This document shows positions 55,180 to 64,000 of a stretch of DNA of 64,000 nt, piece by piece. Position numbers and translations under genes: made by a program. Position 1 is the first letter of the stretch; each line of letters opens with the position of its first letter. The DNA comes from Devosia sp. 2618. GTDB taxonomy: Bacteria > Pseudomonadota > Alphaproteobacteria > Rhizobiales > Devosiaceae. Location of the stretch: contig NZ_JBEPOO010000001.1 in assembly GCF_040546815.1 (NCBI RefSeq), positions 1,302,001 to 1,366,000 on the forward strand. Reading direction: 5' to 3'. Under the pieces are notes generated by a model. It was given only the letters and a program-made list of their open reading frames with translations. It did not search any database and had not been told where the DNA came from.

Positions 55180-56241
55180 CTACTGTCTGAGTGTGCGTCC
55201 GTACTCGTCAAATATTGCAGCGCATTTGAGGTCGGAACGAAGTGATACCCTCTCGCTAGAATAGAAAGTAGGGTTTGACGCTACGCTGGAAAAGCTGGCG
55301 ACGACGGAACTCTTAATTGTGTCAATGTCTGATTCTGAGAAACCATAGGCGGTTCCTATGACTTGCCTCAGGTTCGTTTTTCCCGTCGTTGCCAAGGTTT
55401 GCATGTTGATGTCGTGATAGCCGAAGCCGAGAAAAACCATCCGCACCGCAGATTTCACTTCTATGTCTATAGCTAGTGAAAGTGCTTCGTCGCTTATCTG
55501 CTCGGTGAATGTGCGAATGCCTTTCGCCAAGTCGACATAGTCATCGCGCCCCGAAATCCCAAACCGCACTGCATTATTTTGGCGAGCAACAGCTGGCAAG
55601 CTTCCTATCGTTCCATATGGGTGTATTACTTGAAGGCGAGACATAACTTCTTTTGTCCGACTATCATCAAGCGAGAAAAAATTCTGAATCGCGTGTTGAA
55701 GGTACCATTCAAGAGAGCGATCGTAATTGAAGGATATGAATGAGACATTCTCAAATATATCTTCGACATTGCTCTTGCGTAGTCCCTCAGTAAGTAGCTG
55801 AAATAGGCCGTGATAGTGAGTTGAGGTCACTCTTCCAAGCATGGCTGGAACGTCGCTTACTTCCTTGAAGTATATGGCGCTATTTTTCTCGCATTCGGCA
55901 ATTTCTCGGACGACCGCTAGCTTTCCTAGGAAAGCAATATCGTCATCCTCCTGCGCGTCGATGTAATTGTCTATGGAAAGCGCCAACGGTAACGCCGCTA
56001 CCATCCGCCGCGTTTTATCGAGGTAGCGGTTTATATCGCCCCCACGGCCTTTAGGGCCTTCGACAACTGACCGCAAAGCATCAGTTATAGCTGGGTCTCC
56101 TGACGACTGGGTCCAGCCGTCAGGAAATCGAATGTTAAGGCGGGCCGCTAGCTTGTGCTTCAGCTCGGCACCGGTTGGGAAGCCGATCTCCTTACTGGCA
56201 CCGGCTCCCAGAACGAACAACGTCTTCGAGTTGACCGCCAT
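55180..56241 (-). CDS. Stand-alone SIR2-like domain protein, possible defence NADase
   Basis: A 353-residue protein with the SIR2-fold signature set: FVLGAGASKEIGFPTG (Gly12-Ser16 region), FISFNYDRSLEWYL (Asn172-Tyr173-Asp174), the catalytic-type His207 in VIHPYGTIG, and a late nucleotide-binding FLGFGYHDINM (about 270-280). There is no membrane segment or extra effector domain. SIR2-like domains in bacterial antiphage systems (DSR, Thoeris ThsA, SIR2-HerA, SIR2-pAgo) deplete NAD. Here it is alone, so a defence role is inference. The gene is visibly richer in A+T than its neighbours and sits between nrdJ (22 bp away) and a gene remnant, suggesting acquisition. Confidence 0.75.
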   Translation of the reverse strand: MAVNSKTLFVLGAGASKEIGFPTGAELKHKLAARLNIRFPDGWTQSSGDPAITDALRSVVEGPKGRGGDINRYLDKTRRMVAALPLALSIDNYIDAQEDDDIAFLGKLAVVREIAECEKNSAIYFKEVSDVPAMLGRVTSTHYHGLFQLLTEGLRKSNVEDIFENVSFISFNYDRSLEWYLQHAIQNFFSLDDSRTKEVMSRLQVIHPYGTIGSLPAVARQNNAVRFGISGRDDYVDLAKGIRTFTEQISDEALSLAIDIEVKSAVRMVFLGFGYHDINMQTLATTGKTNLRQVIGTAYGFSESDIDTIKSSVVASFSSVASNPTFYSSERVSLRSDLKCAAIFDEYGRTLRQ

Positions 56242-56262
56242 TGCTAAATTTTGCAGCCTGAC

Positions 56263-59200
56263 TCAGCTGCAACCTGTCGTCGTGCCGCAGGTGTCGCACT
56301 TCAGGCAGGTGCCGTTACGGACCATGGTGAAGTTGTGGCACTCGGTGCACTGGTCGCCGGTGTAGCCCTTCATCTGGGCTTCGGCGCGGAGCAGGGTTGG
56401 GTCCTTCTGGGTGGGCGGGCTCGGGATTGGGTTGAGCTCGGCCGGAGCGAAGGCCGCCGGAGCGATCTGGGTTTCCTGCTTGAGGGCCGTGGCGGTGCGC
56501 AGCGCGGTCACGGTTGAGGTCTGCATTGCCTGGACAGGATTGTACTGGTGGTCGCCCGAGACGATCATCAGCGACTTGTTGGCAACGCGGCCGCGGGTCA
56601 TGCCGCGGGAGACAAAGCGCTCGGCGGGCACCGGGGCAGGGCTGTTCGCAGCGTGCGACGGCGCCTGCTCTTCGGCAACGCCCTTGCCGAGCGAAGTCGG
56701 GCTGTCGGGATTGACGTGTGCAAGGTCATCCCGGTCGAGATAGGAAACGGCCAGTTCGCGGAACACGTAGTCGAGGATAGACGTCGCGTTCTTGATGCGA
56801 TCATTGCCCATGACCATGCCGGCAGGCTCGAAGCGCGTGAAGGTGAAGGCCTCCACGAACTCGTCCAGCGGCACGCCATATTGCAGACCAATCGAGATGG
56901 CGATGGCAAAGTTGTTCATCATCGCGCGGAAGGCGGCGCCTTCCTTGTGCATGTCGATGAAGATTTCGCCCAGGCGACCGTCGGCATATTCGCCGGTGTG
57001 GACATAGACCTTGTGGCCACCAACGACGGCCTTCTGGGTATAGCCCTTGCGGCGGTCTGGCATCTTTTCGCGGTTGCGCACTTCGATTTCGCGCTCAACG
57101 ATCCGCTCGACGATCTTTTCGGCGATGAGCGGGATACGGGCATCGGCGTTCATCGCAACGAGGTTTTCGATGTGGTCTTCGTCGTCATCCTCGTCAGCCG
57201 CAGCCAGAACCGAAGAGTTCAGCGGCTGGCTGAGCTTGGAGCCGTCGCGATAGAGCGCGTTGGCCTTGAGCGCCAGGCGCCAGGACAGCATGTAGGCTTC
57301 CTTGGCTTCTTCGACGGTGGCGTCGTTTGGCATGTTGATGGTCTTGGAGATCGCGCCCGAGATGAAGGGCTGGGCCGCAGCCATCATCAGGATATGCGAT
57401 TCAACCGAGAGGTAACGCTTGCCGATCTTGCCGCATGGTGTGGCGCAATCGAACACGGGCAGGTGCTCATCCTTGAGGTGCGGCGCGCCTTCGAGCGTCA
57501 TCGCACCGACGACGTGCAGGTTGGCCGCGTCGATGTCCTTGCGCGAAAAGCCCAGGAACGGCAGCAGCTCAAAGGTGAAGTCATTGAGCTGCTCGTCGGT
57601 GACGCCCAGGCTCTTGAGGAAGTCGGCACCAAGCGTCCACTGGTTGAAGATGAACTTGATGTCGAAGGCCGAAGCGGTCGCGGCGTTGAGGGCTGCGATC
57701 TTTTCGTCAGTGAAGCCCTTGGCCTTGAGCGTTGTCGGATTGACGCCGGGTGCCTGGTTCAGGTTGCCATGGCCGACGGCATAGGCTTCCATTTCGGCAA
57801 TGTCGGATTCCGAGTAGCCGAGGGTGCGCAGGGCTGGAGGAGCCGCACGGTTGATGATCTTGAAGTAACCGCCACCGGCGAGCTTCTTGAACTTGACCAG
57901 CGCGAAATCGGGCTCGATGCCGGTGGTGTCACAATCCATCACCAGACCGATCGTGCCGGTCGGCGCGATAACGGAAACCTGCGCGTTACGGTAGCCGTGC
58001 TTTTCGCCGAGCGCGAGGGCATTGTCCCAGGCGATCTTGGCGCGTTCGCTGAGGTTCGCGTCGATCAGCGAAGCATGGTCCAGCGGAACAGGCGTGATCG
58101 AGAGGTTTTCGTAGCCGGTCGCATTGCCGTGGGCGGCGTTGCGATGGTTGCGGATGACGCGCAGCATGTGCTTGGCGTTGCGCTTGTAGTCCTTGAAGGG
58201 GCCGAGTTCCTTGGCCATTTCAGCGGACGTGGCATAGCTGACGCCGGTCATGATGGCGGTGACGGCACCGGCAATGGCGCGGCCAGCCTCTGAGTCATAA
58301 GGAATGCCCGAAGTCATCAGGAAGCCGCCGATATTGGCGTAGCCGATGCCCAGGGTGCGATATTCGAACGAGCGCTCGGCAATCGCCTTGGACGGGAACT
58401 GCGCCATCATCACCGAGATTTCGAGCACAATGGTCCACAGGCGGACAGTGTGCTCATAGGCGGCCGTGTTGAACGAGCCGTCCTCGTTGCGATAGGGCAG
58501 CAGGTTCACCGATGCCAGATTGCAGGCGGTATCGTCGAGGAACATGTATTCCGAGCAGGGGTTCGATGCATTGATCGGGCCCGCTTCAGGCGAGGTGTGC
58601 CACTCGTTGATGGTGGTGTGATACTGGATGCCGGGATCAGCCGATGCCCATGCTGCGTAACCAACCTGTTCCCACAAATCGCGGGCCTTGAGGGTCTTGG
58701 TGACCTTGCCGGTGGCGCGAGCCTTGAGATCCCAGTCGCTGTCGCCTTCAACGGCGCGCAGGAAGTCGTCGGTCACGCGGACCGAGTTGTTGGAATTCTG
58801 CCCGGAAACGGTCAGGTAAGCTTCGCTATCCCAATCGGTGTCGTAGACCGGGAATTCGATATCGGTGTAGCCCTGCCTGGCGAACTGGATGACGCGGTAG
58901 ATGTAGTTCTCGGGAACCAGCGCCTTCTTGGCAGCACGCACTTCGCGCTTGAGAGCGGGGTTCTTGGCTACGTCAAAGCAATCGTCGCCCGAACCTTCGC
59001 AGTTCACGGCAGCCTTCATGATCAGCTTGAGGTGCTTGGAGACAACCTTGGAGCCGGTCACGAGAGCGGCGACCTTCTGCTCCTCCTTGACCTTCCAGTT
59101 GATGTATTCTTCCACATCTGGGTGATCGATATCGAGCACGACCATCTTGGCGGCGCGACGCGTGGTGCCGCCCGACTTGATGGCGCCAGCAGCGCGATCG

Positions 59201-59982
59201 CCGATCTTGAGGAAGCTCATCAGGCCAGAAGACTTGCCGCCGCCCGAAAGCTTTTCGCCCGAACCGCGCAGAGCCGAGAAATTGGTGCCGGTGCCCGAAC
59301 CATATTTGAACAGGCGCGCTTCGCGGACCCAGAGGTCCATGATTCCGTTTTCATTGACCAGGTCGTCATTGACCGACTGGATGAAGCAGGCGTGTGGCTG
59401 TGGGTGCTCATAGGAGCTCTTGGACGAGACCAGCTTGTGGGTGAAGGGGTCCACATAGAAGTGCCCCTGGCCGGGGCCATCGATGCCATAGGCCCAGAAC
59501 AGACCGGTGTTGAACCACTGTGGGCTGTTTGGCGCGACGCGCTGGGTGGCCAGCATATAGGCGAGTTCGTCAAAGAACGTGCGTGCGTCCTCTTCGCTAT
59601 CGAAATAGCCGCCCTTCCAGCCCCAATAGGTCCAGGTGCCGGCCAGGCGATCGAACACCTGGCGCGAGTCCATTTCCGAACCATAGCGTTCGGCTTCGGG
59701 CAGCTTGGCGAGCGCAGCTTCGTCGGGGACGGAGCGCCACAGCCAGGACGGCACGGAGTTTTCTTCGACTTTCTTCAAGGCCTTGGCGACGCCAGCCTTG
59801 CGGAAATACTTTTGTGCAATGATGTCAGCCGCGACCTGGCTCCAGGTCGAGGGGATTGCGATGTCTTCGAGCTTGAACACCACCGAGCCATCGGGGTTGC
59901 GAATCTCGCTCGTGGCAGAGCGGAATTCGAGGGAGCCGTAACGGTCCTGATTGGCGGTGGTAAACCGGCGTTCGATGCGCAT
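56263..59982 (-). CDS. nrdJ: Class II (adenosylcobalamin-dependent) ribonucleotide reductase
   Basis: Reduces ribonucleotides to deoxyribonucleotides without oxygen dependence. It has 1239 residues from the ATG at 59982, the large Caulobacter/Rhizobium-type NrdJ. Key parts are the [19 protein letters not shown] segment, [20 protein letters not shown] with the NPCSE catalytic Cys, [20 protein letters not shown], and the Cys-rich tail [19 protein letters not shown] plus CGTTTGCS that delivers reducing equivalents. A longer ATG (60018) adds 12 non-conserved residues. Two NrdR-box-like sites lie about 250 bp upstream. No cobalamin riboswitch was found. Confidence 0.96.
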   Translation of the reverse strand: MRIERRFTTANQDRYGSLEFRSATSEIRNPDGSVVFKLEDIAIPSTWSQVAADIIAQKYFRKAGVAKALKKVEENSVPSWLWRSVPDEAALAKLPEAERYGSEMDSRQVFDRLAGTWTYWGWKGGYFDSEEDARTFFDELAYMLATQRVAPNSPQWFNTGLFWAYGIDGPGQGHFYVDPFTHKLVSSKSSYEHPQPHACFIQSVNDDLVNENGIMDLWVREARLFKYGSGTGTNFSALRGSGEKLSGGGKSSGLMSFLKIGDRAAGAIKSGGTTRRAAKMVVLDIDHPDVEEYINWKVKEEQKVAALVTGSKVVSKHLKLIMKAAVNCEGSGDDCFDVAKNPALKREVRAAKKALVPENYIYRVIQFARQGYTDIEFPVYDTDWDSEAYLTVSGQNSNNSVRVTDDFLRAVEGDSDWDLKARATGKVTKTLKARDLWEQVGYAAWASADPGIQYHTTINEWHTSPEAGPINASNPCSEYMFLDDTACNLASVNLLPYRNEDGSFNTAAYEHTVRLWTIVLEISVMMAQFPSKAIAERSFEYRTLGIGYANIGGFLMTSGIPYDSEAGRAIAGAVTAIMTGVSYATSAEMAKELGPFKDYKRNAKHMLRVIRNHRNAAHGNATGYENLSITPVPLDHASLIDANLSERAKIAWDNALALGEKHGYRNAQVSVIAPTGTIGLVMDCDTTGIEPDFALVKFKKLAGGGYFKIINRAAPPALRTLGYSESDIAEMEAYAVGHGNLNQAPGVNPTTLKAKGFTDEKIAALNAATASAFDIKFIFNQWTLGADFLKSLGVTDEQLNDFTFELLPFLGFSRKDIDAANLHVVGAMTLEGAPHLKDEHLPVFDCATPCGKIGKRYLSVESHILMMAAAQPFISGAISKTINMPNDATVEEAKEAYMLSWRLALKANALYRDGSKLSQPLNSSVLAAADEDDDEDHIENLVAMNADARIPLIAEKIVERIVEREIEVRNREKMPDRRKGYTQKAVVGGHKVYVHTGEYADGRLGEIFIDMHKEGAAFRAMMNNFAIAISIGLQYGVPLDEFVEAFTFTRFEPAGMVMGNDRIKNATSILDYVFRELAVSYLDRDDLAHVNPDSPTSLGKGVAEEQAPSHAANSPAPVPAERFVSRGMTRGRVANKSLMIVSGDHQYNPVQAMQTSTVTALRTATALKQETQIAPAAFAPAELNPIPSPPTQKDPTLLRAEAQMKGYTGDQCTECHNFTMVRNGTCLKCDTCGTTTGCS

Positions 59983-60227
59983 TGTCGTCGTAATCCCCAA
60001 TGTAACGAGCACACACATGCTCGCGAGCCGAAATCCGGCCTCTCATCCAAATCTGTGTTGACGCTTCACCAACCGGGCCCGTTTGGCGGACCCGCGAAAT
60101 TGCCTGTGCCAAGACTGTGGTGCTGGTCTGATTGCCTGCACTCTTGCCGAGGACTTGTCCGTAACAGCATGTGTACCGGACCGTCGAAAACATTCTGCCG
60201 ATTCAAAGCCAGCGTCAACGACAGAAA

Positions 60228-60275
60228 TCACAAGGTCTAGTGGTTCGTGACGATGATGCGACAACAGCTAGTAGG
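60228..60275. promoter_or_regulatory. Tandem NrdR-box-like sites upstream of nrdJ
   Basis: CACAAGGTCTAGTGG (60229-60243) and CAACAGCTAGTAGG (60262-60275) share the CTAGT core. Their cores begin at 60237 and 60268, 31 bp apart, which is three helical turns. Paired boxes at this spacing are typical of NrdR repressor operators of ribonucleotide reductase genes. The surrounding 840-bp gap (59983-60826/60883) holds no other recognised feature. Confidence 0.6.
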
Positions 60276-60883
60276 GGTAATATGTGGATTACGGGGACAA
60301 AGTGCAAGGAAAACACAGGGCTTGAGCAAGTGATTTGACGCTTTTTCCAAGCCCTACCGGCAAGCTAAATCCGCACTGAGGAAGCGCCGCTAACACCACG
60401 GAAATCCTTGATGATCGCCTCTTTGCGATGGGTGTTAATCGCGCGTTTACGATGAATGTTGCGCGTAGAATCGCCGGCCCGGAATGGTGTCAAGCGCAGA
60501 AATTTTGCCATAAAACCGTCGCCTACAAATGGACACCACCACTTGTGGGTTGGTTGTGTGCGAACACACCACGGCTTCGCGCCAGCCTGACCACGGCAGA
60601 TCAAGGGTTATTGCGCGTTTGAGCCCATCGGCGGGGCAGGTGCTCCATATTTGGGTGATGGCTGTCTCGAAGATGACGGCAGCACACAACCCCTAGATGT
60701 TGTGTCTGAGATGAGCGGGCCACTATGAGTCGTGCTGCTGTGCATATGTCGCCGAACAGCCTCGGTGGCAGTGCGCTCATGGCTGGGTTGAAGGCGCGGT
60801 AAATTCACCGCCAAACACTAGGCTGCGTGGACCACCCATGGTACACCGGCGCAACTCGAATATCTCGACGGCGGAATCGACAA

Positions 60884-61282
60884 TTGGCCAAATCCGGTAT
60901 CAAGCAGTTCCTCAGTGAAATCTTCTCCTGGTGGGGCGGGCAGACGTGGGGAACGCGGCTGTGGATCAAGCGCTTCGGCAAATATGTCGGCAGCGACGAA
61001 TTCGGCAATCGCTACTATCAGGACACCAAGGCCGACCGCCGCTACGTGACCTATGTCGGCTATGCCGATGCGTCCAAGATCCCGCCCGGCTGGCATGGCT
61101 GGATGCATCACCGCACCGACATCGTGCCGTCGCAGGACAAATACGTTCCGCACGCCTGGGAAAAGCCGCACGAGCCCAATCTGACCGGCACCGCCGCCGC
61201 CTACCGTCCAGACGGCAGCCTGCTCAACAAGGGCGAGCGTCCTCGCGTGACCGGCGACTACGACGCCTGGTCGCCTGAATAG
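60884..61282 (+). CDS. NADH:ubiquinone oxidoreductase accessory subunit, NDUFA12 (B17.2)-like
   Basis: Accessory subunit of alphaproteobacterial complex I, homologous to mitochondrial NDUFA12. About 132 residues from a TTG at 60884; the pattern KQFLSEIFSWWGGQTWGTRL, VGSDEFGNRYYQD, RRYVTYVGYADASKIPPGWH, GWMHHRTDIVP and KPHEPNLTGT is diagnostic. A GTG at 60827 would add 19 residues unlike the family; TTG 60884 has GGA about 8 nt upstream. The order NDUFA12-like, DUF2155, aat, accC, accB is typical for Hyphomicrobiales. Confidence 0.92.
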   Translation: MAKSGIKQFLSEIFSWWGGQTWGTRLWIKRFGKYVGSDEFGNRYYQDTKADRRYVTYVGYADASKIPPGWHGWMHHRTDIVPSQDKYVPHAWEKPHEPNLTGTAAAYRPDGSLLNKGERPRVTGDYDAWSPE

Positions 61283-61295
61283 GGACTGCGGCGCC

Positions 61296-61721
61296 TTGCG
61301 CCTTAGCGATTCAACAGGTTTGCGTGTGCTGACAATGCTGGTGCCCATGGTGGCGCTCGCAGGTCTGCCTCTGCCCGCCGCTGCCCAGCCCATTGCCAAT
61401 CCCGTCGCGACCTTTGCCGGCCTCGACAAGATCACGGGCCGCATCACGCGCTTTGACGTCTATATCGACGAGACAGTGCTGTTCGGCGCGCTCGAGATCA
61501 CGCCACGCGCCTGCTACGACCGCCCGGACACCGAAGCGCAGCGCGTTTCGGCCTTCCTTGAAGTTGACCAGCGCAGCCTGACCGGCGTTTCCAAGCGCAT
61601 TTTCACCGGCTGGATGTTTGCCGATAGTCCGGCGCTGAACGCTGTCGACCACGCCATCTATGACGTATGGCTGGTCGAGTGCAAAACCAGCACCGACGTT
61701 CCGCCACCCGAGGCGCGCTAA
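61296..61721 (+). CDS. DUF2155 exported protein
   Basis: A 141-residue protein with a signal peptide (LAGLPLPAAAQ, cleaved near residue 31) and the DUF2155 core: ATFAGLDKITGRITRFDVYI, LEITPRACYDRPDTEAQRVS, FTGWMFADSPALNAVDHAIY and DVWLVECK. Function unknown; it nearly always follows the NDUFA12-like gene in alphaproteobacteria. The TTG at 61296 is used, with AGGGA upstream; a GTG at 61326 is an alternative. Confidence 0.87.
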   Translation: MRLSDSTGLRVLTMLVPMVALAGLPLPAAAQPIANPVATFAGLDKITGRITRFDVYIDETVLFGALEITPRACYDRPDTEAQRVSAFLEVDQRSLTGVSKRIFTGWMFADSPALNAVDHAIYDVWLVECKTSTDVPPPEAR

Positions 61722-61788
61722 ACTGCGGGCAGGGCAGATTGGCCCTATCGTTTTCCGGGAATGATCGCTCTTTGGAGCAGCAACGGGC

Positions 61789-62427
61789 TCAGAGATTAGC
61801 GCGGTCCCAGGCCCACCAGTCGCCCTTGTGCTGCAGGGCCTCGGCGAGGCGCTCCTCATAGTCCTCGCGCGGAATTTCCGTGCCGCCCAGTGACGCCAGG
61901 TGGTCGGTCACAAACTGGGTGTCGAGCAGCACATAGCCGCCGGCATTAAGGCGGTCGACCAGATGCGCCATCGCCATCTTGCTGGCATTGGTGCGGCGAT
62001 GAAACATCGACTCGCCAAAGAAGGCGCCGCCGATGGCGAGGCCATAGAGGCCACCGACCAGATCCCGGCCGTCCCATACTTCCACCGTGTGTGCGACGCC
62101 CCGACGGAACAGTTCGCCATAGACGGAGCGAATGGTGCGGTTGATCCAGGTGTTGTCGCGGTCCTGCCCGACGGTGGCGCAGCCCTCGATGGTCGCTGCG
62201 AAATCGCTGTCAACCTTGACGGTAAAACCCGTCTTGCGGATCGCCTTGCGCAGGCTGGTCGAGAGGTGAAAGCCATCGAGCGGGATGATGCCGCGCATTT
62301 CCGGGCTAACCCAGAATATGTCCTCGTCCGTCGCGTCTTCGGCCATCGGGAAAATGCCGGCGCGATAGGCGCGAACGATCAGCTCGGGGGTGATGTCGAC
62401 ATCGAAGGGGTCTTGTCGGCGGGCCAT
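61789..62427 (-). CDS. aat: Leucyl/phenylalanyl-tRNA--protein transferase
   Basis: Transfers Leu or Phe from tRNA to N-terminal Arg/Lys of proteins, marking them for ClpS/ClpAP (N-degron pathway). It has 212 residues: ITPELIVRAYRAGIFPMAED, FWVSPEMRGIIPLDGFHLS, the TWINRTIRSVYGELFRRGVA segment, HTVEVWDGRDLVGGLYGLAI, GGAFFGESMFHRRTNASKMA and LLDTQFVTDHLASLGGTEIP, all conserved. Its start lies 5 bp from a family B REP element that occupies its upstream region. Confidence 0.96.
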   Translation of the reverse strand: MARRQDPFDVDITPELIVRAYRAGIFPMAEDATDEDIFWVSPEMRGIIPLDGFHLSTSLRKAIRKTGFTVKVDSDFAATIEGCATVGQDRDNTWINRTIRSVYGELFRRGVAHTVEVWDGRDLVGGLYGLAIGGAFFGESMFHRRTNASKMAMAHLVDRLNAGGYVLLDTQFVTDHLASLGGTEIPREDYEERLAEALQHKGDWWAWDRANL

Positions 62428-62431
62428 CAGT

Positions 62432-62517
62432 AGACCTCATCCTGAGCTTGTCGAAGGGCGAGGTCGTGGCACCATGCGGGCACGACCTCGTGGTTCGACG
62501 GGCTCACCATGAGGTCT
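62432..62517. repeat. REP-like inverted repeat, family B
   Basis: The left arm begins AGACCTCATCCTGAGCTTGT (62432-62468) and the right arm ends GACGGGCTCACCATGAGGTCT (62481-62517), with a 12-bp spacer. It is the same element as at 5719-5805 in opposite orientation. It separates aat from accC, so accC transcription must read through it to reach aat. Confidence 0.87.
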
Positions 62518-62544
62518 GCTGCGACACCCATGATGAGCCTTCAA

Positions 62545-63891
62545 TCAGACCTTGTTCTCGGCCAGGTATTTTTCGAGCCAGTGAATGTCGTAATTTCCGG
62601 CCAGAACGTCTGGCTCGCGGATCAGACGCTGGAACAGCGGCAGGGTGGTCTTGATACCGTCGATGACGAATTCGTCGATCGCGCGGCGCAGACGCTGCAG
62701 GCATTCCTCACGGGTACGACCGTAAACGATCAGCTTGCCGATCAGCGAGTCGTAATAGGGCGGGATCTTGTAGCCCTGATAGACAGCAGAATCGACGCGC
62801 ACACCAACGCCACCAGCGGGGTGGTAGAAGGTGATCGTGCCCGGCGATGGTGCGAAGGTCTGTGGGTCTTCAGCATTGATACGCACTTCGATGGCATGGC
62901 CATAAAAGCTCACATCGGACTGACGCATCGACAGCTTCTCGCCCGAAGCGACACGAATCTGTTCGTAGACGATGTCGATGCCGGTGATGCGTTCCGTAAC
63001 CGGATGCTCCACCTGCAGACGGGTGTTCATTTCGATGAAATAAAACTCGCCATTCTCGTACAGGAACTCGATCGTGCCAGCTCCCGAATACTTCAGCTTG
63101 CGCATCGCGGCGGCGCAGATCTCGCCGATCTTGTCGCGCTCTTCCGGCTTGATGGTGGGGCCACCGGCCTCTTCCCAAACCTTCTGGTGACGACGCTGCA
63201 GCGAGCAGTCACGCACACCAAGATGCACGGCATTGCCCTGGCCATCGCCAAGCACCTGCACTTCGATATGGCGCGGCTTGCCGAGGTACTTTTCCATATA
63301 GACGGAATCGTTGCCAAAGGCGGCCTTGGCTTCGGTGCGCGCGGTCGACCAGGCTTCGAGAACGTCGGCTTCGGTCTTGGCGACCTTCATGCCGCGACCA
63401 CCACCACCGGCGGTTGCCTTGATCAGAACCGGATAGCCGATTTCGCGGGCGGTCTTGATCGCGTCTTCGTCGCTTTCAACGGCGCCGACAGAGCCGGGAA
63501 CGACCGGAATACCAAGCTCGACGGCGGTCTTCTTTGCCGTGATCTTGTCGCCCATAATTTCGATATGGTGCGACGAGGGACCGATAAAGGTCACCTTGTG
63601 CTCGGTCAAAATCTTGGCGAAACGGGCGTTTTCCGACAGGAACCCGTAACCGGGATGTACCGCATCGGCGCCAGTGATCTCGCAGGCCGCCATGATCGAC
63701 GGAATGTTGAGATAGCTGTCCTTGGCGGCTGGCGGACCAATGCAGACGCTTTCGTCGGCGAGGCGCACATGCATGGCATTGGCGTCGGCCGTCGAATGCA
63801 CCGCAACGGTCTGGATACCCAGTTCCTTGCAGGCGCGCAGGATGCGCAGAGCGATTTCGCCGCGATTGGCGATGAGGACCTTTTGGAACAT
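62545..63891 (-). CDS. accC: Acetyl-CoA carboxylase, biotin carboxylase subunit
   Basis: ATP-dependent carboxylation of biotin on AccB, first half-reaction of malonyl-CoA synthesis. It has 448 residues from the ATG at 63891 (GGGGGA upstream). Features are MFQKVLIANRGEIALRILRA, the ATP-grasp KATAGGGGRGMKV loop, CSLQRRHQKVWEEA, EFLYENGEFYFIEMNTRLQV, EHPVTE and GHAIEVRINAED. It follows accB with a 10-bp gap. Confidence 0.98.
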   Translation of the reverse strand: MFQKVLIANRGEIALRILRACKELGIQTVAVHSTADANAMHVRLADESVCIGPPAAKDSYLNIPSIMAACEITGADAVHPGYGFLSENARFAKILTEHKVTFIGPSSHHIEIMGDKITAKKTAVELGIPVVPGSVGAVESDEDAIKTAREIGYPVLIKATAGGGGRGMKVAKTEADVLEAWSTARTEAKAAFGNDSVYMEKYLGKPRHIEVQVLGDGQGNAVHLGVRDCSLQRRHQKVWEEAGGPTIKPEERDKIGEICAAAMRKLKYSGAGTIEFLYENGEFYFIEMNTRLQVEHPVTERITGIDIVYEQIRVASGEKLSMRQSDVSFYGHAIEVRINAEDPQTFAPSPGTITFYHPAGGVGVRVDSAVYQGYKIPPYYDSLIGKLIVYGRTREECLQRLRRAIDEFVIDGIKTTLPLFQRLIREPDVLAGNYDIHWLEKYLAENKV

Positions 63892-63901
63892 GAAGTCCCC
63901 C

Positions 63902-64000
63902 TTACTCGATGACGACGAGCGGCTCGCCGTATTCCACCGGCTGTGCATCCTGAACGAGAATGCGCGTGACGGTGCCGGAGCGATGCGCCGGGATCTGGTT
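63902..64000 (-). CDS. accB: Acetyl-CoA carboxylase biotin carboxyl carrier protein, C-terminal end
   Basis: Partial gene entering from the right edge; the last 32 codons plus TAA (63902-63904) are visible. They read [20 protein letters not shown] followed by [12 protein letters not shown], which is the C-terminal half of the biotinyl domain just after the expected EAMK biotinylation site outside the window. Its place directly before accC is the usual order. Confidence 0.92.
   Translation of the reverse strand, partial: NQIPAHRSGTVTRILVQDAQPVEYGEPLVVIE

Noticed and set aside
58450..60240. 596-codon and 581-codon plus-strand frames opposite nrdJ (also 56548-58293)
   Set aside because: They lie on the wrong strand of a complete nrdJ, with biased composition and no recognisable motifs.
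59983..60820. Cobalamin riboswitch upstream of nrdJ
   Set aside because: I looked on the minus strand for the B12-box and conserved core and found no convincing match; the NrdR-like boxes explain regulation better.

Overview
The window is a high-GC chromosomal segment of an alphaproteobacterium, most likely a Hyphomicrobiales member close to Devosia. That placement is inferred from gene content and order: ppiD-like/tpiA/secG/pyrG, eno, the block rlpA-dac-tmk-holB-metG-tatD-MBL hydrolase, the block NDUFA12-like/DUF2155/aat/accC/accB, cobalamin-dependent MetH and NrdJ, and several families of intergenic palindromic (REP-like) repeats. No tRNA, rRNA, CRISPR array, insertion sequence or prophage was found.

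Layout. 1-8.6 kb: housekeeping genes (peptidyl-prolyl isomerase fragment, tpiA, secG, pyrG, an MHS-type transporter, a frameshifted VOC gene, eno, aqpZ). 8.8-17 kb: amn, folD, small hypotheticals, a P-loop-less CobW-like protein and metH, whose upstream region holds a perfect 16-bp palindrome. 17.2-24.5 kb: rlpA, a PBP5-type carboxypeptidase and the tightly overlapping tmk-holB-metG-tatD-MBL operon. 24.6-30.3 kb: six minus-strand genes that read as a coenzyme F420 salvage cassette: F420-dependent glucose-6-phosphate dehydrogenase (fgd), F420-0:gamma-glutamyl ligase (cofE), a BtuFCD/FecBCD-like importer (binding protein, permease, ATPase) and a second LLM-family oxidoreductase. No F420 core-biosynthesis gene (cofC, cofD, cofG/H) is in the window. 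30.4-37.6 kb: a dipeptide/oligopeptide-type ABC operon ending in a TetR regulator, followed by an ECF sigma/anti-sigma pair. A related 20-bp palindrome, roughly TTTTGACC-N4-GGTCAAAA, lies upstream of the peptide operon, of fgd and of the second LLM gene. This suggests one TetR regulon joins transporter and F420 cassette.

38-43.9 kb: a second peptide-type ABC operon ending in a DUF1684 gene. 44.3-53.9 kb: a plus-strand type I secretion locus with an 1889-residue repeat protein (N,N-dimethylformamidase-like region, four DUF4082 modules, four cadherin-like modules), a 102-residue companion, an ABC exporter with a degenerate C39-like domain, and a HlyD-type adaptor. 53.9-56.25 kb: an accessory pocket with a rifamycin ADP-ribosyltransferase (arr), a YciI-like protein, a gene remnant and an AT-rich stand-alone SIR2-like gene that may be a defence NADase. 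56.3-64 kb: class II ribonucleotide reductase nrdJ with a probable tandem NrdR-box promoter, then the NDUFA12-like/DUF2155/aat/accC/accB end.

The most notable content is the F420-0 uptake-and-tailing cassette with its own FGD in a proteobacterium, and its apparent regulatory link to the neighbouring TetR-peptide transporter operon.
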